From: Euglena gracilis
Lineage: Eukaryota > Euglenida > Euglenophyceae > Euglenales
Length of the DNA stretch: 64,000 nt
Assembly: GCA_039621445.1 (NCBI GenBank)
Contig: CP154956.1
Span: 69,247,649 to 69,311,648 of the forward strand
Direction: 5' to 3'
Part shown: one piece after another, positions 12,250-24,819 of the stretch
Position numbering within the stretch: the stretch's first letter is position 1
Layout: each line of letters begins with the position of its first letter
Notes under the pieces: model-generated
Databases searched by the model: none
What the model was told of the DNA's origin: nothing
The model's input: the letters and a program-made list of their open reading frames with translations, nothing else
Translations under genes and position numbers: made by a program

Positions 12250-15200
12250 GGCCATTTTCGGCCAAAAAGTCGAAAAAAATCGAAATTTTTTTTTTGCCCG
12301 AAACGATGTTTTTTGGCCTCCCGGACCCGGAAAAACCGTTTTCGAGCCGAAAACGAGCGTTTTTCGACCCGCCGGGGCCCCGTTTTGGGCCGCCGACCCA
12401 TTGACTTTGGGTCAAAACCGGGTCAAAAAAGTCGAAAAAAATCGAAAAATTTTTTTTCGCCCGAAACGATGCTTTTTGGCCTCCCGGACCCAGAAAAACT
12501 GTTTTCGAGCCGAAAACGAGCGTTTTTCGACCCGCCAGCGCCCCGTTTTGGGCCGCCGACCCATTGACTTTGGGTCAAAACCGGGTCGAAAAAGTCGAAA
12601 AAAATCGAAAAATTTTTTTTGCCCGAAACGATGTTTTTTGGCCTCCCGGACCCAGAAAAACTGTTTTTGAGCCGAAAACGAGCGTTTTTCGACCCGCCGG
12701 CGCCCCGTTTTGGGCCGCCGACCCATTGACTTTGGGTCAAAACCGGGTCGAAAAAGTCGAAAAAAATCGAAAAAAATTTTTTTGCCCGAAACGATGTTTT
12801 TTGGCCTCCCGGACCCAGAAAAACTGTTTTTGAGCCGAAAACGAGCGTTTTTCGACCCGCCAGCGCCCCGTTTCGGGCCGCCGACCCATTGACTTTGGGT
12901 CAAAACCGGGTCGAAAAAGTCGAAAAAAATCGAAAAAAATTTTTTTGCCCGAAACGATGTTTTTTGGCCTCCCGGACCCAGAAAAACTGTTTTTGAGCCG
13001 AAAACGAGCGTTTTTCGACCCGCCAGCGCCCCGTTTTGGGCCGCCGACCCATTGATTTTGGGTCAAAACCGGGTCGAAAAAGTCGAAAAAAATCGAAAAA
13101 AAATTTTTTGCCCGAAACGATGTTTTTTGGCCTCCCGGACCCAGAAAAACTGTTTTTGAGCCGAAAACGAGCGTTTTTCGACCCGCCGGCGCCCCGTTTT
13201 GGGCCGCCGACCCATTGACTTTGGGTCAAAACCGGGTCGAAAAAGTCGAAAAAAATCGAAAAATTTTTTTTTGCCCGAAACGATGTTTTTTGGCCTCCCG
13301 GACCCAGAAAAACTGTTTTTGAGCCGAAAACGAGCGTTTTTCGACCCGCCAGCGCCCCGTTTTGGGCCGCCGACCCATTGATTTTGGGTCAAAACCGGGT
13401 CGAAAAAGTCGAAAAAAATCGAAAAAATTTTTTTTGCCCGAAACGATGTTTTTTGGCCTCCCGGACCCAGAAAAACTGTTTTTGAGCCGAAAACGAGCGT
13501 TTTTCGACCCGCCAGCGCCCCGTTTTGGGCCGCCGACCCATTGACTTTGGGTCAAAACTGGGTCGAAAAAGTCGAAAAAAATCGAAAAAATTTTTTTTGC
13601 CCGAAACGATGTTTTTTGGCCTCCCGGACCCGGAAAAACCATTTTCGAGCCGAAAACGAGCGTTTTTCGACCCGCCGGCGCCCCGTTTTGGGCCGCCGAC
13701 CCATTGACTTTGGGTCAAAACCGGGTCGAAAAAGTCGAAAAAAATCGAAAAAAAAATTTTTTGCCCGAAACGATGTTTTTTGGCCTCCCGGACCCAGAAA
13801 AACTGTTTTTGAGCCGAAAACGAGCGTTTTTCGACCCGCCAGCGCCCCGTTTTGGGCCGCCGACCCATTGACTTTGGGTCAAAACCGGGTCGAAAAAGTC
13901 GAAAAAAATCGAAAAAAATTTTTTTTGCCCGAAACGATGTTTTTTGGCCTCCCGGACCCAGAAAAACTGTTTTTGAGCCGAAAACGAGCGTTTTTCGACC
14001 CGCCAGCGCCCCGTTTTGGGCCGCCGACCCATTGACTTTGGGTCAAAACCGGGTCGAAAAAGTCGAAAAAAATCGAAAAAATTTTTTTTGCCCGAAACGA
14101 TGTTTTTTGGCCTCCCGGACCCAGAAAAACTGTTTTTGAGCCGAAAACGAGCGTTTTTCGACCCGCCAGCGCCCCGTTTTGGGCCGCCGACCCATTGATT
14201 TTGGGTCAAAACCGGGTCGAAAAAGTCGAAAAAAATCGAAAAAAAATTTTTTGCCCGAAACGATGTTTTTTGGCCTCCCGGACCCAGAAAAACTGTTTTT
14301 GAGCCGAAAACGAGCGTTTTTCGACCCGCCAGCGCCCCGTTTTGGGCCGCCGACCCATTGACTTTGGGTCAAAACCGGGTCGAAAAAGTCGAAAAAAATC
14401 GAAAAAATTTTTTTGCCCGAAACGATGTTTTTTGGCCTCCCGGACCCAGAAAAACTGTTTTTGAGCCGAAAACGAGCGTTTTTCGACCCGCCGGCGCCCC
14501 GTTTTGGGCCGCCGACCCATTGACTTTGGGTCAAAACCGGGTCGAAAAAGTCGAAAAAAATCGAAAAAAAATTTTTTTGCCCGAAACGATGTTTTTTGGC
14601 CTCCCGGACCCAAAAAAAACTGTTTTTGAGCCGAAAACGAGCGTTTTTCGACCCGCCAGCGCCCCGTTTTGGGCCGCCGACCCATTGACTTTGGGTCAAA
14701 ACCGGGTCGAAAAAGTCGAAAAAAATCGAAAAATTTTTTTTGCCCGAAACGATGTTTTTTGGCCTCCCGGACCCAGAAAAACTGTTTTTGAGCCGAAAAC
14801 GAGCGTTTTTCGACCCGCCAGCGCCCCGTTTCGGGCCGCCGACCCATTGACTTTGGGTCAAAACCGGGTCGAAAAAGTCGAAAAAAATCGAAAAAATTTT
14901 TTTTGCCCGAAACGATGTTTTTTGGCCTCCCGGACCCAGAAAAACTGTTTTTGAGCCGAAAACGAGCGTTTTTCGACCCGCCGGCGCCCCGTTTTGGGCC
15001 GCCGACCCATTGACTTTGGGTCAAAACCGGGTCGAAAAAGTCGAAAAAAATCGAAAAAATTTTTTTTGCCCGAAACGATGTTTTTTGGCCTCCCGGACCC
15101 AGAAAAACTGTTTTTGAGCCGAAAACGAGCGTTTTTCGACCCGCCAGCGCCCCGTTTTGGGCCGCCAACCCATTGACTTTGGGTCAAAACCGGGTCGAAA

Positions 15201-17770
15201 AAGTCGAAAAAAATCGAAAAAAATTTTTTTGCCCGAAACGATGTTTTTTGGCCTCCCGGACCCGGAAAAACCATTTTCGAGCCGAAAACGAGCGTTTTTC
15301 GACCCGCCGGCGCCCCGTTTTGGGCCGCCGACCCATTGACTTTGGGTCAAAACCGGGTCGAAAAAGTCGAAAAAAATCGAAAAAATTTTTTTTGCCCGAA
15401 ACGATGTTTTTTGGCCTCCCGGACCCAGAAAAACTGTTTTTGAGCCGAAAACGAGCGTTTTTCGACCCGCCGGCGCCCCGTTTCGGGCCGCCGACCCATT
15501 GACTTTGGGTCAAAACCGGGTCGAAAAAGTCGAAAAAAATCGAAAAATTTTTTTCGCCCGAAACGATGCTTTTTGGCCTCCCGGACCCAGAAAAACTGTT
15601 TTTGAGCCGAAAACGAGCGTTTTTCGACCCGCCAGCGCCCCGTTTCGGGCCGCCGACCCATTGACTTTGGGTCAAAACCGGGTCGAAAAAGTCGAAAAAA
15701 ATCGAAAAAATTTTTTTGCCCGAAACGATGTTTTTTGGCCTCCCGGACCCAGAAAAACTGTTTTTGAGCCGAAAACGAGCGTTTTTCGACCCGCCGGCGC
15801 CCCGTTTCGGGCCGCCGACCCATTGACTTTGGGTCAAAACCGGGTCGAAAAAGTCGAAAAAAATCGAAAAAATTTTTTTCGCCCGAAACGATGCTTTTTG
15901 GCCTCCCGGACCCAGAAAAACTGTTTTTGAGCCGAAAACGAGCGTTTTTCGACCCGCCAGCGCCCCGTTTCGGGCCGCCGACCCATTGACTTTGGGTCAA
16001 AACCGGGTCGAAAAAGTCGAAAAAAATCGAAAAAATTTTTTGCCCGAAACGATGTTTTTTGGCCTCCCGGACCCAGAAAAACTGTTTTTGAGCCGAAAAC
16101 GAGCGTTTTTCGACCCGCCAGCGCCCCGTTTTGGGCCGCCGACCCATTGAATTTGGGTCAAAACCGGGTCGAAAAAGTCGAAAAAAATCGAAAAAATTTT
16201 TTTTGCCCGAAACGATGTTTTTTGGCCTCCCGGACCCAGAAAAACTGTTTTTGAGCCGAAAACGAGCGTTTTTCGACCCGCCAGCGCCCCGTTTTGGGCC
16301 GCCAACCCATTGACTTTGGGTCAAAACCGGGTCGAAAAAGTCGAAAAAAATCGAAAAAATTTTTTTTGCCCGAAACGATGTTTTTTGGCCTCCCGGAATC
16401 GAAAAAACTATTTTCGAGCCGAAAACGAGCGTTTTTCGACCCGCCGGCGCCCCGTTTTGGGCCGCCGACCCATTGACTTTGGGTGTCAAACCGGGTCGAA
16501 AAGTCGAAAAAAATCGAAAAAATTTTTTTTTGCCCGAAACGATGTTTTTTGGCCTCCTGGACCCAGAAAAACTGTTTTTGAGCCGAAAACGAGCGTTTTT
16601 CGACCCTGGCTCCCCGTTTTGGGCCGCCGACCCATTGACTTTGGGTCAAAACCGGGTCGAAAAAGTCGAAAAAAATCGAAAAAATTTTTTTTTGCCCGAA
16701 ACGATGTTTTTTTTCCTCCCGGACCCAGAAAAACTGTTTTTGAGCCGAAAACGAGCGTTTTTCGACCCGCCAGCGCCCCGTTTTGGGCCGCCGACCCATT
16801 GACTTTGGGTCAAAACCGGGTCGAAAAAGTCGAAAAAAATCGAAAAAAATTTTTTTTGCCCGAAACGATGTTTTTTGGCCTCCCGGACCCAGAAAAACTG
16901 TTTTTGAGCCGAAAACGAGCGTTTTTCGACCCGCCAGCGCCCCGTTTTGGGCCGCCGACCCATTGACTTTGGGTCAAAACCGGGTCGAAAAAGTCGAAAA
17001 AAATCGAAAAAAATTTTTTTGCCCGAAACGATGTTTTTTGGCCTCCCGGACCCAGAAAAACTGTTTTTGAGCCGAAAACGAGCGTTTTTCGACCCGCCAG
17101 CGCCCCGTTTTGGGCCGCCGACCCATTGACTTTGGGTCAAAACCGGGTCGAAAAAGTCGAAAAAAAATCGAAAAATTTTTTTTGCCCGAAACGATGTTTT
17201 TTGGCCTCCCGGACCCGGAAAAACTGTTTTTGAGCCGAAAACGAGCGTTTTTCGACCCGCCAGCGCCCCGTTTTGGGCCGCCGACCCATTGACTTTGGGT
17301 CAAAACCGGGTCGAAAAAGTCGAAAAAAATCGAAAAATTTTTTTGCCCGAACGGTGGTTTTTGGCCTCCCGGGCCCCGGAAAAACTGTTTTTGAGCCGAA
17401 AACGAGCGTTTTTCGACCCGCCAGCGCCCCGTTTTGGGCCGCCGACCCATTGACTTTGGGTCAAAACCGGGTCGAAAAAGTCGAAAAAAATCGAAAAATT
17501 TTATTTTGCCCGAAACGATGTTTTTTGGCCTCCCGGACCCGGAAAAACTGTTTTTGAGCCGAAAACGAGCGTTTTTCGACCTGCCAGCGCCCCGTTCTGG
17601 GCCGCCGACCCGTTGACTTTGGGTCAAAACCGGGTCGAAAAAGTCGAAAAAAATCGAAAAATTTTTTTGCCCGAAACAATGTTTTTGGGCCTCCCGGACC
17701 CGGAAAAACTGTTTTGGAGCCGAAAATGAGCCTTTTTTGACCCACCGGCGCCCTGTTTCTGGCACAAACC
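12250..17770. repeat. 163-bp satellite array, about 34 units
   Basis: Head-to-tail array with a period of 162-164 bp (TTGACTTTGGGTC recurs at 12401, 12564, 12726 and so on). Each unit has an A/T block (CGAAAAAAATCGAAAAA then T7), a GC-rich block (GACCCGCCAGCGCCCCG) and a small inverted repeat (GACCCATTGACTTTGGGTC). Units near the right edge are more diverged. Because 163 is not a multiple of 3, long open frames run through on both strands; these are repeat artefacts. The unit is close to nucleosome size. Confidence 0.95.
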
Positions 17771-17942
17771 GATGGATTTCAGGCAAAAGAGCTCCATGGA
17801 GTGGGCCGGTATGTATGGAGGGGTCAATGAAGGGGTGGGTGCGCGCTTATTAAGAGCTCAGCACTATTCAAAACCTGGTCTTATATGGGGGGGGTCGGTC
17901 CCGGCCAAAGGGCCGGCCTTCGGCCGGCCAGGGGGGGGTCTT

Positions 17943-18826
17943 GTAACCGTGAATTGAGGCCCGGCGCCTGCCCTGTATTTCGTGGGTGTGAACACGAAAT
18001 ACCACGAATACAGGCTGTATTTGTGAATTGGGTATTCACGAAATACAGGCTGTATTTCGTGAATTGTATTTTTTTGTTTTTATAACAGCTTCTGAAACTA
18101 GAAACCTTCTTGCATCACATCGTCTGAAGTAATTCAGAAAAAAACCAAATGCACAAAGCAAAAGAAAATTGAATGGCATGTCCTAGGTGATAAATGAAGG
18201 CGGTGCACAACTAGTGCAACGTCAGATAGCAAAGTGCCATGGATTTACGCCGGGAAAGCTAACGAGGTTTGCACGAATGACACACCCATGACCCATGTTT
18301 GGGCTCATGGCATAAATGCACACAACGCCAGTGGTATGAAAGGGAACAAGCATCGCACTGCACTCGATTTCAAGGAGGTGAGCAAATGCAGATTGCTCTG
18401 TCCCTGCCATTCCGGACGCTTTCTTTTTGGCAGCCTCTAAAAACAAAAAGCATTGTGGGGGGCCTTTGCGGGGGGACCGGCCGCCTTCGGCGCCGCCCCC
18501 CACCCCCAAAGTGCCCCCCTATAACTTGGCCTTACATCCATATCTCGTTTTCCAGGACCAGGGGTGTGTTATCAATGTGTTCCAGGTCATCTGGACAATG
18601 TTTTCACATTTTGGTTTCTATTCACGGAATACAGGGCGTTATTTTCAATTCACGAATACAGGCTGTATTTGTGAATTGGGTATTCACGAAATACAGGCTG
18701 TATTTCGTGAATTGGATTTTTTGAAAATTTTGGGCAAAAAAAACGCCCCAAAAGTGCCCGAAACCATGGCGTGAAGCACATCAACGAAATACAGGGCAGG
18801 CGCCGGGCCTCTTAATTAACGGTTAC
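17943..18826. mobile_element. TIR element of the GTAACCG family (E2)
   Basis: A 0.88-kb relative of 9577-10887. The left end is GTAACCGTGAATTGAGG, the right end its complement, finishing AACGGTTAC. The inner inverted units read ATACAGGCTGTATTTCGTG instead of ATATGCCCTGTTTTTCGTG. It contains the same poly-G/poly-C block with CGCCTTCGGCG. A hairpin follows immediately, as in E1. Confidence 0.8.
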
Positions 18827-18827
18827 A

Positions 18828-18936
18828 GAAAAATCGTGGGCTATAACCCGTATACAGGCCGTATAACGGGTCAAGGGCGCCTACGGCGCCCTTGACCCGT
18901 TATACGGCCTGTATACGGGTTATGCCCACGATTTTT
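18828..18936. repeat. Long perfect hairpin
   Basis: About 50-bp arms (AAAAATCGTGGG, ATAACCCGTATACAGGCC and complements) around GGGCGCCTACGGCGCCC. Nearly the same sequence as 10890-10997, including its place just after a GTAACCG-family element. An ATATGG/GGTCTTATAT poly-G segment follows. Confidence 0.9.
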
Positions 18937-18975
18937 ATATAATATGGGGGGGGTCTTATATGGGGGGGGGGGCAT

Positions 18976-20319
18976 GGTAGTGTAGGTTGGAACAGTGATC
19001 GCTATGTTACAACACAAATGGTACAGCAAAGTACAGTGAAACAGGGATAATACTTCCAGCCAACTGGCGTAGCAGATGGTGTCGTGCTGCTGCAGCAACC
19101 GCAAGGAGAAGAACCACTCCAGTAGTTGTCTTTGCTGTACTGTATCTCGGTCTTGTACTTCTCTGTTGGGCTTGTGTTGCAGTCAAGACGAACTTCAATA
19201 TTTCAATGACTTGGGTTGTTGATCGGTAATTCAGGTAGTTCAAAGCTTGAACCGCACCAGGGGCTTTCAGTTGTCCGACATGATATGCGAACGGAAAAAA
19301 AATAGACACTCAGAAAGTGCCTGCGGCCGTGGCTGGCCGCGGCTGGGGCGCCTCCTCCTTTTTTTTTAGTGGCTTCAAAAATTATATAGGGCAAAGACCG
19401 CACGGCGCAGCCTCGTCGGTTTTATTACGCTCGACGGCTGCGCTCGCCAGGTTTAGTCACAACATCCACCCCGGCGGATGAGTCAACAGCGAGCAGTAGT
19501 AACCGGGGTCCACACTACCAGAAGTGCCGCGCAAGACGAGACTATTTACTTTTCGGGTGGATGAACATTTCTTCAACATATTTCAAGGCAGCACCATATG
19601 ACTGACTGCGCCGGAAGAACCAGAAAGGGGGGGTGGGTCGACCCCCCCCCACCCACCACAACATTTTCACCGATTTCGGGAAAATGGGTATTTTGGCCAG
19701 AAAAGTTTTTTGAAAAATAAAACCCAAAAACACGTGATTTTTGATGGGAAAAAACCTTTTCACAAAATGGCTCAAAATTTTCCGTCCTAAAAACTCATTC
19801 TTTTTTGGAAGGGGGTAAAATAAACGAAGGTCAAAAAAGTGGACAAACTTTTGGCAACAGTCAAATTTTACTGACATTTTTCTCGTTGAACAACACATAT
19901 TTTGCCAAAAAAAAAAACGAAAATAAAACGCTTTTCTGCCCTCTCCCCTTTCCAAGAGAATGGCACCCAAACAACTCCTTCCTGAGAGAATCCTGCGGCC
20001 CAAAAAAGGCCACCACATCTAGCCCAAAACTGGCCAGAACATCTGGCCCAAAACTGGCCAGCACATCTGGCCCCCCCAAAAAAACCATGACATTGCAAAA
20101 AATGTGAAATGCAAAATTTTGGGCCGTTTGCCAGCTTGAAAAACTTCTCCCCCAATTGGTTTCCAAGAACATTTGTCGAACAGCAAATAAAGAAGGCATG
20201 AAACAAAAATGGAAGTTGCAGAAGAAAACCAGCATCTAAGGACAAAATGTCTGTAAAATCTGTCTTCAGGTAGCAAGTACCAAGCAGAAAACAAGTAGAC
20301 CCACCAAGGGCCTGTCACC
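18976..20319. other. No recognisable gene
   Basis: Mixed sequence with a GC-rich patch at 19315-19350 and repeated CTGGCCAGAACATCTGG wording near 20010-20075 (three diverged tandem units). Open frames on the minus strand are short and cysteine/phenylalanine rich, with no family features. Confidence 0.5.
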
Positions 20320-21336
20320 GTGTTGCAGGCAGGCCTCTGCTCGATCGAATGTGTATTTGTTCAGAGCAAAGGCCTGAGTGGCCTGCATGTGGTGATGTTG
20401 GCCCTCTTTCCACAAAGCAATAAGTTCCTATATTTTCACTTCATTTCAGCACCCTGCACTTTCATCATAACCATCCTACGCCGCTTCCACCCGAAATGGC
20501 ATTGTGACACTGAAGGAGAAGGATTGGGAATGCAAGCATTTTTTTTAATTACCTGGAAAGACGAGCTACGTAACGGTGGTGGGGCGAGCCGAATCCACCG
20601 ACCAGTGGCACAGCCTAATGGATTTGAGTGTTCTGGGGGGTCGGAGACTATGTACAGATGGGGGAACCCCATGGATAGTCAGAGGGGTGGCAGCGGTCAG
20701 GGAGAGAGTGCAAAGCGTGAGATACAACGGGCACGGAATGTTGAATGCTTTAGGTCCGGGGGTGTGGTAGGGAGCGGAGTGAGGGGAGCGCTTTTTTGGT
20801 TGGGTTTTTTTCCGCTGTGGGTTGCTTTGGCCTGTGCTTCTCCGTGTGTGTTATTGGTGTTTGGCCTTTGTCCCCTTGCTTCCGGGTTTGTTCCCGGATC
20901 GTCAGGGGATGCGTGCTTTTGTTGCCAATACCTTGACGATCTGCCTCATCAGGGAGATGGACAGTTGTTCGTGCAATTCGTTTGCTTTAATGTGGCGTTG
21001 TTCTCCCTCATGCCAGGAAGCTGCTCTCTGAATTATTCTTTTGATATTTTTGGCGCCTTTCGGGCCCCATCCACCCCATGTGCCAAAGGCAGCTGTCGCA
21101 AAACTCCAGCCTGCCTTTTGGCACGGTTCGTCATATTTGTCATGTTTTTGTTTTTCCTTTTGTTTCAGGAAGAGTTTCCATTTTTCTTTGCCTTGTCGGT
21201 TAGTGGTTTGCCAACTGTGGACAGAACAGAAATTTGCATACTACAACATTCAAAATGTGGTATTTTTTCAAGTTTTGGTGTTCTGTCCCGACTTTTTTCC
21301 GCTTCATTTCATGGACTGGTCCTTTTTCTCATTTGA
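20320..21336 (+). other. Long open frame of doubtful reality
   Basis: A 338-codon open frame, the longest outside repeats, with T-rich hydrophobic stretches in the second half. Base composition looks non-coding. A GC-richer part in another frame (20558-20770) reads PGKTSYVTVVGR and continues without stops for about 70 codons, so a small exon in that frame is possible. I recognise no family in either frame. Confidence 0.2.
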
Positions 21337-21374
21337 TATTCCGAAGTGTATCGTGCACACAGTATAATTGGTGC

Positions 21375-21980
21375 ACATACTTGCAGTTAGTGCGACCGGA
21401 AAAATTGTTTCTGTGCGCCGCGACCACCGCGGAAAATTTTTTTTTGTAACCGGCAGCGCCGCGGCAAAAATTTTTCTGTGCGCCGCGAATGCCGCGGCAC
21501 TGGTTTATGTGTGTGCCGCGACCGCCGCGGAAACTTTTGAAGTTTGTGCTGCGACCACCGCGGCAATTGTCTTTTTTTTTAAATGTGTCCCACATATACT
21601 TCCTTTCGGCCCCGTCCCTTGCCTGGCCTCTTTGATACTTTCTCGACCATGGCCGAGAAGGCTATTTGGCGGAAGGGAGTGAACTTTTGTGCAAGTGTTC
21701 TTGTTTGTTTCACAGATCAGCGTTCGCCATCTATCAATTTAATTGTTTCCACCAAAAAATGTTGGGTGTTGTGTTGCTGCCAATACGTTCTGGGCAGAAA
21801 ATTTTGTGCCACAACCACCGCGGAAGTTTTTTCCCCTTGCGCCGCGACCACCGCGGCAATAAATTTTGCTTGTGCCGCGACAGCCGCGGCAAAAATCTTA
21901 CTGTGCGCCGCGACCACCGCGGAAAAAAAAAATTTGCGCCGCGGCATGAGCGCCGCGGCGCACTAACTACAAGTATGTTG
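21375..21980. mobile_element. TIR segment packed with CCGCGG units
   Basis: Bounded by inverted copies of ACATACTTGYAGTTAGTGCG (left near 21377, right near 21958). Each half carries a run of units based on GCGCCGCGACCACCGCGG separated by A/T spacers, about eleven in all. Between them (21590-21790) is unrelated sequence. The unit is itself palindromic around CCGCGG. Confidence 0.65.
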
Positions 21981-22036
21981 GTGCAGCATTCAGTTCGGAA
22001 CAGTGAGGTCGCGGGTTCAAACCCCGCTGTGTGCAA
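21957..22036 (+). other. tRNA-like sequence with B box
   Basis: GCGGGTTCAAACCCCGC forms a perfect T-arm with a B-box core, and TGTGTGC could pair with GCGCACT at 21957 as an acceptor stem. No convincing anticodon arm is visible. Possibly a tRNA pseudogene or the head of a tRNA-derived short element. Confidence 0.35.
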
Positions 22037-22710
22037 GTTTTCGTCATTGGAAAATCTTTTTTGCACTGAGCACCCAGAATTAGGACTTGCCCAGTTCGCG
22101 ACAAGAACTAAAAAATTTTCCACCGCGGCCAGCCAGACCTCCTCCTCCTCTTTCCGATCCTCAACACAGAATCTAGCCAAACCTCCTCCTCCTCTAAATC
22201 CCCCCAGCCAGCCGTGGCTAGCCATGGCTGGCCAGACCTCCTCCGTTTTTTTGCCAGCCAGCCAGCCGCGGCTAGCCAGATACCACAGCTCCGTTGGGGG
22301 TGAAATCTTGATGGGCGAAATTCTGTTCTGGGGGGGGTAGATCTGGCCTGGGAGGGGGCGACCTTAGGGGCTTTGGCAGGGGGGGGGAGGGGGGGTCCCG
22401 AGGTCTGATTTTTTTTGCATTTTTTGGCACTTTTTGCTGTACTGTCTCAACACAGGGGGGGGGAGGGTCCTGGGGTCCCAACTGTACTGCCAACCCCCCC
22501 CCCTCAAAAATTGGCCAAAAACCGGCGCCGAAGGCGCCGGAAAAAATTTTTATGGCCTTTTTTTGGTCCAAAAAGGCCATTTTTGGTCCAAAAAGGCCAT
22601 CTGTCTCTGACCGTTCGGCACAAGGGGGGGGGTCCCAAAAATCCCAACTGTACAGGGGGGGGGGGAGGGGGGGGGTCCCCAAAAAACCCCAACTGTACTG
22701 CCATCGCCCC

Positions 22711-23128
22711 TTAGGTCGGCCCACGTCGCCAAAGGTCGCCCTTGGTCGATGTCAAAAAATAATGCGCACCCGGACAAATTAGCGCAACGTACCCCCCCCT
22801 AAATGACCCTATCAAGTTGCTTCAGGACCCCCAAAGGGTCATCTAGGGGGGGGGGTCATTTAGGGGGGGGGATACTTTTTCCACTTGAAAAATTGCTCTG
22901 CCAAATGACCCCCCCCCCCTAGATGACCCCCCAGGTGGTCATCTAGGGGGGGGGGTCATTTAGGGGGGGTGGTGGTACACACAAAAGGAGTTGCACACAC
23001 AAGGGATTTTTTTATTTTAGGGCCGCTGAACAGTTGCCTGCGGCGCTACAATGCAAAAAAACAACAAATGAGTAGGAAATACCCATAGCAACCTTTGGCG
23101 ACCTTTGGCGACCGTGGGCCGACCTAAG
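22711..23128. mobile_element. TIR element with nested C/G-tract palindromes
   Basis: Inverted repeats of about 30 bp: AGGTCGGCCCACGTCGCC at the left, GGCGACCGTGGGCCGACC at the right, with a repeated GCGACCTTTG inside. Nested within are two poly-C/poly-G palindromes built on TAAATGACCC/GGGTCATTTA and TAGATGACCC/GGGTCATCTA (22793-22973). Confidence 0.7.
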
Positions 23129-23139
23129 GTCACTTCACT

Positions 23140-23500
23140 TCTTCACTTGTGAACTTCACTTGTGAAGTTCCCCATTGAAGGTTAGGCAGGGTGGGGGGGG
23201 GCTGCGGACCCCCCCCCGGTGAAGTTCACTGGTGAACATTCACGGGGGGGGGGTACTTTCGGCGGTGAAGTTCACCGGTGAACTTCACTGTTTTGATGGT
23301 TGGGGGTGAAATTTTCATGGGTAAAATTTTGCTCTTTTCCTCTGATAATGGTCATGTTGAGGTTGATGCTTCATGTAATTTTATCGAAATTTCCGAAAAC
23401 TTGCCCGAAATGCCATTTTTGGCCATTTTTGGCCAAAAAAAGTGCTCTCTTGGTGAACTTCACCCGTGAAGTTCACCGATGGGTTAGGCAGAGGGTGGGG
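23140..23500. repeat. Short palindromes TGAAGTTCACCGGTGAACTT
   Basis: Repeated, often palindromic, GAAGTTCACYGGTGAA units interrupted by G and C runs. The same wording returns at 23945-23985 and 28465-28490. No gene seen. Confidence 0.6.
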
Positions 23501-23789
23501 GGGAGGGGGTCCGGGACACCCCGCTGAGCTTTCAAACGGTGGTCAAAATGACCAAAGTCCACTGCCTGATCTCCATTGGGTTAGGCAGGGCGAGGGGAGT
23601 CCAAAACCCCAAAAGTTACCGCCTTTCGGAGATTGGTCCTTGGAGTGTGCTTTGACCAAAGGTTCCCCCGGACCCCCCCCCCCCCCGCCCTCCAATAGCA
23701 AAATCCGCTTGTGTGTGCACAGGGTGGGTCGTCGTCTTTTGTTACTCATTTAAAACATCGTTTAAAACCAGTTTAAAAACCGTCGTCAT

Positions 23790-24750
23790 ACCACCCCCCC
23801 CCCCTTATTGTCCCACCGACCTCTCCCCGGGAGGCCCGACCGGACAATAAGGGGGGGGGGACAATAAGGGGGTACCAAAGGGAGGTTAGGCAGGGGTGGG
23901 GGGGGGGGGGGTTGGGGGCTTCGCCCCTAAAGGAATTTCAATGGAGAAACTTCACCAGTGAAGTTCACCGGTGAAGTTCACCGCCATGTATTTCCAATGA
24001 AGACGGGGCGGGGTGGGGGGGGTCCTGCCCGAAAAACCCAAAGTTCACTGCCTGATCTCCAAGGAATTTTCATTGGCCGGGCCAAAAAATCCCCCGTCGG
24101 CCGGGGCCCAGGGACAATAAGGGGGGGGGACAATAAGGGGGGGGGGTAAACCAAAAAGACAGGTTTTCGACATATGGAAAAATACCTATTGAAGTTTCGC
24201 GAAGCGCCCATGACAGGACCCGCAGGCTGTTCCCCGCCGGTAGATTGTACTTGCAATTTTTCCAAAAAATACCATGGAAAGTTTTCCGAAATTTTTCCAG
24301 GGAAAAAATAAATTATATTTTTCCGAGTGGAAAAATATGGAATTTTTTTTTGAAGCAAGGCACAGGCAAGGAAAAGTTTTTATCTTCCCACCTTTCTCGG
24401 GATTTTTTTCATGGGTCGCCATAGAAAGCATGCCATATGATAGTTTGTGCCAAAGGACTAGGATGGGGGTGTACCCCCCACGGCCCCCCCCCCCCCCCGA
24501 CCCTCCCCCACGACCCCCACGACCCACACATGGAGGGTTTCCGGATCCCAGTAGGAGCCAATAATGCACCTTACCCCCCCCCCCTTATTGTCCCACCGAC
24601 CTCTCCCCGGGAGGCCCGACCGGACAATAAGGGGGGGGGACAATAAGGGGGTACCAAAGGAATTTTCATTGGCCGGGCCAAAAAATCCCCCGTCGGCCGG
24701 GGCCCAGGGACATAAGGGGGGGGGGACAATAAGGGGGGGGGTAAGTAGGA
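23790..24750. repeat. Cluster of CTTATTGTCC poly-C/poly-G palindromes
   Basis: Four or more segments of the form C8-10-TTATTGTCCC … GGACAATAA-G8, several with a second terminal GACAATAAGGGGG copy. Two share the core ACCGACCTCTCCCCGGGAGG and two share GGCCGGGCCAAAAAATCCCC. Within the cluster 23883-24062 is repeated nearly exactly at 28404-28562. Confidence 0.75.
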
Positions 24751-24819
24751 ATTGGCACCCAAATTAGGAATCAAAATTGTCAAAAATGTGTGATAAATTC
24801 CTAATTGGATCTATTTTTA

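Noticed and set aside
12404-17786. Dozens of long open frames, up to 380 codons, on both strands
   Set aside because: They arise from the 163-bp satellite, whose unit length cycles through all three frames and lacks stops; the same peptide recurs in every frame.
20320-21336. A real 338-residue membrane protein
   Set aside because: The hydrophobic parts come from T-rich tracts; composition is unlike the GC-rich exons elsewhere in the window and no family is recognisable.
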